Origin: Tethya wilhelma
Lineage: Eukaryota > Porifera > Demospongiae > Tethyida > Tethyidae
Direction: 5' to 3'
Assembly: GCA_964030475.1 (NCBI GenBank)
Contig: CAXIPT010000004.1
Location: 667,422 to 731,421, forward strand
DNA: 64,000 nucleotides
Below are positions 59,263 to 64,000 of this stretch, in pieces; the first letter of the stretch is position 1; each line of letters begins with the position of its first letter. The notes under the pieces were generated by a model. It made no database searches and was not told the origin of the DNA. It worked only from the letters and a program-made list of their open reading frames with translations. The translations under genes were made by a program, and so were the position numbers.

Positions 59263-60289
59263 ATGCATGCGTGCAGTGTGTGTGTGTGTGTGTGTGCACG
59301 TGTGTGCGTGTGTGTGTATGTGAGTGCAATGTGTCTGTATGCATAATATATACCTGTCCATCCAAAGTAGTAATATCTTGAATTGTCTTGGGGTGTTTTG
59401 TACAAAGCTCTTGAACTTGTTTAGTTAGTTCAGCTGTATCTGGTCGTTGGTTTGGGTTGTCATGGAGACATCGAACAATTAGAGGATACATACAGTGAGT
59501 GTAACCAACTTTCTCAACTGAAGGTCTTCTTTTTAAGACTTGAATTCCTCCCTGCTTTTTTGTTGCTAGAGGGACGTCTGAAACTTCAAATACTTGAGGG
59601 TCTTCTTCATTGATTGTGAACAGAGAGAGATGTCCGAAAGAGAATACATCAATTTTGGGGGTACACTCAGGATTCTCTGTCAGTGCTTCCGGTGGCATGT
59701 ACAATGGTTGTCCAGGAGCTTTAGTGTGTTTGTTTATAGCCATGAGAGCTTGTGGGGTAAGTAGTTTGGCAACACCAAGGTCGGCTATTTTAGCATGTCC
59801 ATCAGAGGTAATGAGAATGTTCCGAGCTGTAAGATCACGATGGACTATTTGTGGATTGTGTGTGTGAAGGTAGAGAAGACCGTATGTGACGTCGGCTAGG
59901 ATGGAGAGCTTAAGAGGGAGAGGAACTTGGTGGTGTGTCTCGAGGAAGGACGATAAATCTGAGGGTAGGCACTCCATGATCAACGTAAGATCACTTCTCT
60001 CTTTACCATAGTGAACTCCAATGAAATGGACAATGTTTGGATGCTTCAAACGACTCAAAATTATGCATTCATTTCGAAACTTTCTACTTATTTCTTTTCC
60101 ATTTTGTACTTTTCTGATTAAGGTCTTGTGCAGTCTCTTAGCAACACAGCGTGTTCCATTTACAGTGACAATATAGAGGACTCCATATGCTCCACGTCCA
60201 GCTTCTTCACCGTCTTCTGTCAGTCCTATGTTTGTAAGAACAAAGGGAGCTAGCTCATCTGGAATAGTAAACTTTCTCAGCACTGCCAT
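56724..60289 (-). CDS. TKL-like kinase with long coiled coil, no zinc finger
   Basis: Exons 60289-59354, 59190-59092, 59000-58959, 58796-58686, 58586-58374, 58283-58122, 57964-57848, 57743-57471, 57390-57069, 56956-56724 (835 aa). The last intron is phase 1, after a PPG motif as in the 38084-41188 gene; the others are phase 0. Intact kinase: GRGAYG, CVAKRLH, HRDLTARN, DLG, MPPEA. Coiled coil at ~313-560; the exon starting 58586 opens NKADFKQEF, only a faint UBAN echo. The C-terminal third is P/Q/S-rich and ends HTRSLSQ with no finger. The intron 1 acceptor is the end of a 139-bp CA/GT microsatellite; the open frame through that repeat (poly-HT) is not coding. Confidence 0.86.
59192..59330. 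repeat. Long (GT)n/(GC GT)n microsatellite at a splice acceptor
   Basis: About 139 bp of GT with GCGTGCGT interruptions. Read on the minus strand it ends CACACAG|AATGAG, the acceptor of exon 2 of the kinase gene. Confidence 0.8.
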
Positions 60290-60412
60290 TCTAGCAATTT
60301 TGCTACAATGTTTGCGCTACATGGTTTAAATTTTCTTCTAAGGACTTCTGATAAAACCAGGGACATACCCGTTATTTATACAGATTTTTACGCGCATAAA
60401 TCGTGAAACCTC

Positions 60413-60423
60413 ACGCATGCGCA
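60413..60423. promoter_or_regulatory. NRF1-type motif upstream of kinase gene
   Basis: ACGCATGCGCA, 124-134 bp upstream of the ATG at 60289, followed by GTAGAGA as in other copies (CAGTA). Confidence 0.55.
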
Positions 60424-60510
60424 GTAGAGATTTGTGAGTTTGAATAGCGATTTTGAATAGTATAAAATTTCATAAAAATGAAGTGTAGGATTGGGTAGTG
60501 CTCTAAAAAG

Positions 60511-60734
60511 CAATAAAACAAGGCAAGTCTCTGAATTTCGGCACATGACTACTTCATTTTCATCACTGGTCAAGTAATATAGTCAGGCTGACCAGTGACC
60601 AGGAGCAAACTGACACTTGAGTGAATGCATGGTTTAAGTGATCACTTGGCTGATTTGGATGAAAGCATAATTCTATTGGCACAAAAAATGAAGTAGTCAT
60701 GTGCCGAAATTCAGAGACTTGCCTTGTTTCATTG
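60511..60734. repeat. 50-bp inverted repeat (foldback element)
   Basis: Arms 60511-60560 and 60685-60734 are reverse complements with a single mismatch, separated by 124 bp. No ORF. Possibly a recent MITE, or a palindrome made by inverted duplication. Confidence 0.75.
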
Positions 60735-60798
60735 TTTTTTTTAGCGAGTGGTTTGCAACCGTTAGGTAAGACTAACATTATTTTGTAATCGTAGTATG

Positions 60799-61035
60799 TG
60801 ACAAAGTACATTCAATGGTCCTGCATGCATGCTACTTAATCTCACACTGGCCAATCTCATAATGACTTTACTTTTTATGCTGTCTCTTTGCATTGGTGGC
60901 TTCATGATCAGTGGCTGAAGAATGAATCATGGCTTCTAGATCTACATTCTGGCAGCTATACACATCTGATCATTTAATCTGCATGAATAAAATTAATGAT
61001 CATCCCATCAAACAGTACTGGCAATAAGTTTAGGA
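60799..61035 (+). pseudogene. GPCR gene relic
   Basis: Matches the TM2-TM3 coding part of the GPCR exon at 62955-63521: GACAAAGT...GGTCCTGC, then CTGGCCAATCTCATAATGAC, GGTGGCTTC..., CTGAAGAATG, then CTGGCAGCTATA and CAGTACTGGCA. It has frameshifts, an inserted ATGCATGC and a deletion of most of TM3. Dead. Confidence 0.75.
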
Positions 61036-61246
61036 GCACATTTGATTGTCAAGGCATCATGGTGCTAGATGCTTTCTGAACAATAATATTATGTGCCGAA
61101 CTGCTTGCCTTGTATTACACAATCATAATTTACAAGACTTAGTATAATACGTGTTGATTTTCAAAAAAATTAACTATTATAATAATCATCAATCAAAAAA
61201 AGAGTCAACTGAAATGGTAATTTTCTAGTTTCTTTTGCCAGTAGCT
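61036..61246. other. 3' flank of WAP-like gene 5 with exon remnant
   Basis: Just past the stop, minus-strand 61250-61210 (CTCTGGTGAAGCTACTGGCA...) matches the last coding bases of exon 4 of the 54451-55804 gene (ALMKLLAKKLEN), now out of frame. Confidence 0.6.
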
Positions 61247-62114
61247 TCACCAGAGCGGAAAAGTACATAGGCCAATATTGCATTCACTTCTACAACAGAT
61301 GGAACCAGGGACTGCAGAACATTCTTCATCATTGGAGCAGGTACGTGGGAAGCCGCACTCCTGAGGTTTGGATGGACAAGGGAGATATTCGATGGGAAAG
61401 CTTGGAAAAGGAGCTTGAACTTTGGTGCACACAGAAGGTGTACCATAGCACTCATTAGTCAGAGTAGAAGGGCAGCACTTGTCCATGAAGGTTGTTTGAT
61501 CGGATGGCTCAGATCCAAGCTGGCACTCATAGTCACGGCTGCAAGGTTGCCTAGGAGCACATTTGATAGTTGAGGACACAGGACACTCTGGACGATCAAG
61601 ATATGCTTGTTGAGAGAAGACAGGAAATTGTTGAAGACGACCTGAATACAAAGAATGAATGTGCACAATAAGGGAGTATAAGATTCATGCAGCATATAAT
61701 GTCATGCAAATTGTTATGTACATAATTATGTAGTATACAAGTAAACTGAATAAGTGGTTAATACAAACCTGGTAGAGTGTATTCTGTTTGAATACATGTC
61801 TTATAACTGCAACCATAGTTTTGGCAACATCTTAGTCCAGGCTGGCCAAACTTCATGCACTCTTCATCTGTTTCACAAGTTTTGCTCAAGTCACAGGTAT
61901 ATCGCAGAAAGTCTGGTACATTCCCACAAGAGCCTCCAGTTGCAATACGAGCTGTATATGATAATTACGAAAGAGAAATTTGCATTCACAGCTGAAAATT
62001 TCTACAGTGCAATAATATTATCAACAATACCTAATATATACCTGTTGCAATGCTGGCTCCGTGGACAGCAACAACTGTTGCAAGTAGCATGACCACTGAC
62101 AGAAGGACACTCAT
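61247..62114 (-). CDS. Secreted cysteine-rich WAP-like protein 5, C-terminally shortened
   Basis: Exons 62114-62042, 61951-61769, 61641-61247 (216 aa), introns phase 1. Signal peptide MSVLLSVVMLLATVVAVHGA. Exon 2 (CDLSKTCETDEECMKFGQPGLRCC...CSYKTC) has no counterpart in gene 4. Exon 3 matches gene 4 exon 2 without the YPG repeats: CAPRQPCSRDYEC, CCPSTLTNECYG, CGFPRTCSNDEECSAVPGS followed by ICCRSEC. It stops at LCTFPLW because a deletion joined this exon directly to the end of a former exon 4. Likely secreted inhibitor or matrix protein (inference). Confidence 0.8.
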
Positions 62115-62261
62115 CTTAGTACTTTCACTGTAGTCCAAGTTGTATGCACAAGAATTAAGTCCAAGCAAAATGGCACTGAAATAACAGATTTGAAATCAGG
62201 TTGACGTCACTGCTTTTCAATCAAGAGAATGGAAGAGTAGTACTGACTGAAAAGTGATTCT

Positions 62262-62269
62262 CTTTTATA
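62262..62269 (-). promoter_or_regulatory. TATA box of WAP-like gene 5
   Basis: Minus-strand TATAAAAG about 150 bp upstream of the ATG at 62114, in a block duplicated from gene 4's promoter. Confidence 0.55.
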
Positions 62270-62507
62270 CTCGGTGAGCCACATGGTCCAAAACAGCCCT
62301 GAAAAGAGTAGCATTTGTTCAGAATCATCTAGTGTGCCTAAAAGCTTCACAACATGTCATTGTGATAAAGAACTGCCCATGATTAAAGATTGTAAAGAAA
62401 GCTGAATAATTCAGTAGTTTTATGAATAGAAAGCAAAGCCCATAAGTAGAGTAGGAAGTCTAATAGAACGCACATCATGCCGGCCATAGATACTGTGATT
62501 ATGCGTA

Positions 62508-62560
62508 TGACGTCACTTGTATCCATTGCGCATGTGCAGTAGAACATGTGGTTGAACCGG
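62508..62560 (+). promoter_or_regulatory. CRE/NRF1/ETS promoter block before the GPCR
   Basis: TGACGTCA (62508-62515), TGCGCATGTGCA (62527-62538), CATGTG and CCGGAAAT follow in order, about 400 bp upstream of the GPCR ATG. Assigned to the plus-strand gene because the minus-strand WAP-like gene has its own TATA box. Confidence 0.5.
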
Positions 62561-62954
62561 AAATTGTTGCATATTATGTGGGTGTAGTATGGAATGTCTA
62601 CCAACATGTGAGGGTTTCCTGTAAGAAGCTGTGTCACATCCGTTCCTGTCTGGGCATTTAAAGTCCACAAGACCAACTTTAAGCTCCAGTAGATAGTCAG
62701 TGGTCTTAGGCTTCTTCTTGCTAGCAATTCAGAGCACAGAATTTATTGTATCTTAGTCAATCTGCAATTCTCCACCCAGTAGGTTATTGTGCTTGGGCAA
62801 GTGATTTGCAGTTTCGTTAGAAATATTGCAGTTTTAGGATTTAATATTAGTTTTGCTTGAAGATTCATGGACATTGATGATCAGATTCTAAACTGAACTA
62901 AGTATAAAATACCTCAAATAATTATCCTTACGATAAATAATCATCCACCTTCCA

Positions 62955-63521
62955 ATGGACTTGGACGCAATCAACTCAGCTGCTACATTTACAGAGTCTG
63001 GTTCAGCTTCAGTCATGGCCAGTACAACCACTGAACTCTCTATCAATTCATCATTGGGATTAAATGATAAAAATACAACCTTTGAAGAATCACAAAGATG
63101 GTTGCTTGACGAGGAGCTAATTGGAGGGGTCATCTCCTTCTTCATCAGCATTGAATTCCTTCTCTCTCTCCTCATCAACTCCTTCATTATTCTACACACG
63201 ATAACGCACCCGAAATCCTTACGACAAAGTTCGACGGTCCTGCTACTCAATCTTGCACTGGCCAATCTCATAATGACCCTACTCTTCATGCCATTTGCAA
63301 TGGTGGCTTCGGCAGCTGAAGAATGGATCATTGGTTCCACAGACTCCCAGAGAGAAATCCCGTGTCAGATTACTGCCTTTGTGTTTGCCTATTCGGTGTC
63401 CATTTCGATCCACACTCTGGCAGCTATATCGTTCGATCGGTTCTTGTTGATTGTCAAACCGTACTGGCACAAGAGAGTGATGACATGGAAGACATCTCTG
63501 GGGATAGTGATATTCATTTGG
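62955..63521 (+). CDS. Rhodopsin-class GPCR, first exon (TM1 to start of TM4)
   Basis: Open for 189 codons, ending at a donor (TTTGG|GTAAGT at 63522); the rest of the gene is outside the window or not recognisable here. Residues ~55-80 form TM1 with LLINSFIIL (the conserved N). TM2 is LLLNLALANLIMTLLFMPF, with N at the usual Asp2.50. A Cys precedes TM3 (IPCQITAFVFAYSVSISIHTLAAISFDRF), where DRF replaces DRY, followed by KPYWHKR in loop 2 and the start of TM4. The N-terminus has several NxS/T glycosylation sites. Orphan receptor; ligand unknown. Confidence 0.82.
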
Positions 63522-64000
63522 GTAAGTTAATCGAGTTGCATGTTAAGCCTTTTATGTATATAGCCAATGGATACATACTATGGACCAGTCATGAGCTAGC
63601 TTCAAAGTGTCATAATCAATTAAGGCCAATTCACCCAAAATGGGGCCAATGCCATGAAAATTTATCATTGAAAAAGTTAAATATTTTTATTTTTAACATG
63701 CATTAAAAAGGTTTTCAACTAGTATATGTTATATTTGCTGTTGCTGTTTACCCTTTTATGTAACCATGGAGACCAAAAGTTTTGTAATAACTGTAACTGG
63801 TATTATGATATCAGGGTAGCTACCAGTTGTACCTACATCATTTCAGAGAAACTTACTAAATTGGGAAGTTAACCCTTGACCCCTACAAAAATAAACAGCA
63901 GCATAGCTATACACAGCCAGTATGCAGGCATTGTCAATTCCAACAACTGAGGAAACAGATCGCTGTAGCAACAAGATATATTGATGTATGTAAACAGCTT
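63522..64000 (+). other. GPCR intron or downstream sequence
   Basis: AT-rich with no clear exon continuing TM4-TM7 in the right frame and no repeat recognised. Taken as intron running past the window edge. Confidence 0.4.

Noticed and set aside
59186..59353. Open frame extending the kinase at 60289 into poly-(HT) and reverse poly-(VC) frames
   Set aside because: It is read-through of a CA/GT microsatellite inside an intron; a good donor sits at 59353 and the next exon starts after CACACAG at 59191.
63323..63706. Alternative frame through the GPCR exon
   Set aside because: The receptor frame has transmembrane segments and conserved motifs; this frame is a shadow running into the intron.

Overview
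This is an animal nuclear genome window. Its genes are split into many small exons with GT-AG introns of about 60-900 bp. They encode metazoan-type families: protein kinases, a PP2C phosphatase, NEMO/optineurin-like coiled coils, WAP/whey-acidic-type secreted proteins and a rhodopsin-class receptor. AT-rich compact introns, (CA)n microsatellites, TATA or NRF1-like promoters and an expansion of TKL-like kinases with HRDLTARN/DLG motifs suggest an early-branching animal, most likely a demosponge such as Amphimedon. That identification is inference; no species-specific marker was tested.

Layout. 1-20.1 kb, plus strand: the 3' end of a gene with a C-terminal zinc finger, a PP2C-type phosphatase gene (1438-5410), and two tandem coiled-coil genes (6241-11505 and 12174-20104). 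The middle gene is a chimera made by a ~6 kb tandem duplication. 20.9-25.4 kb: three WAP-like secreted protein genes and a dead kinase fragment. 25.9-54.2 kb: eight kinase genes, seven on the minus strand and one on the plus strand (47961-49969). 54.4-62.1 kb: WAP-like gene, ninth kinase gene, WAP-like gene. 62.9 kb to the end: the first exon of a GPCR.

The main discovery candidate is the kinase family. Each gene has an N-terminal TKL-like kinase exon followed by small, nearly all phase-0 exons for coiled coil, then in some copies a motif matching the UBAN ubiquitin-binding motif of NEMO/ABIN/optineurin ((Y/F)-K-x-D-F-x-x-E-R-x-D-R-E), a P/Q/S-rich linker and a C-terminal C-x2-C-x14-H-x3-C finger resembling the NEMO/NDP52/TAX1BP1 ubiquitin-binding fingers. 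The C-terminal half therefore has the order of NEMO (coiled coil, UBAN, proline-rich, zinc finger) fused to a kinase. Only the gene at 50188-54248 keeps all three modules intact. Other copies have lost or swapped modules, two look like pseudokinases, one has a broken tail and one is hit by a foldback transposon. The kinase-free gene at 12174-20104 carries UBAN plus finger. It and its tandem relative share a perfect palindromic kappaB-like site upstream. My reading is a locus of ubiquitin-reading signalling scaffolds and kinases, evolving by tandem duplication, exon shuffling and gene death, interleaved with secreted WAP-like proteins that may be immune effectors. Function is inferred from motifs only.

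Exon coordinates were placed by eye from GT/AG sites, reading-frame phase and comparison between paralogues within the window. No RNA genes, CRISPR arrays or prokaryotic features were recognised.
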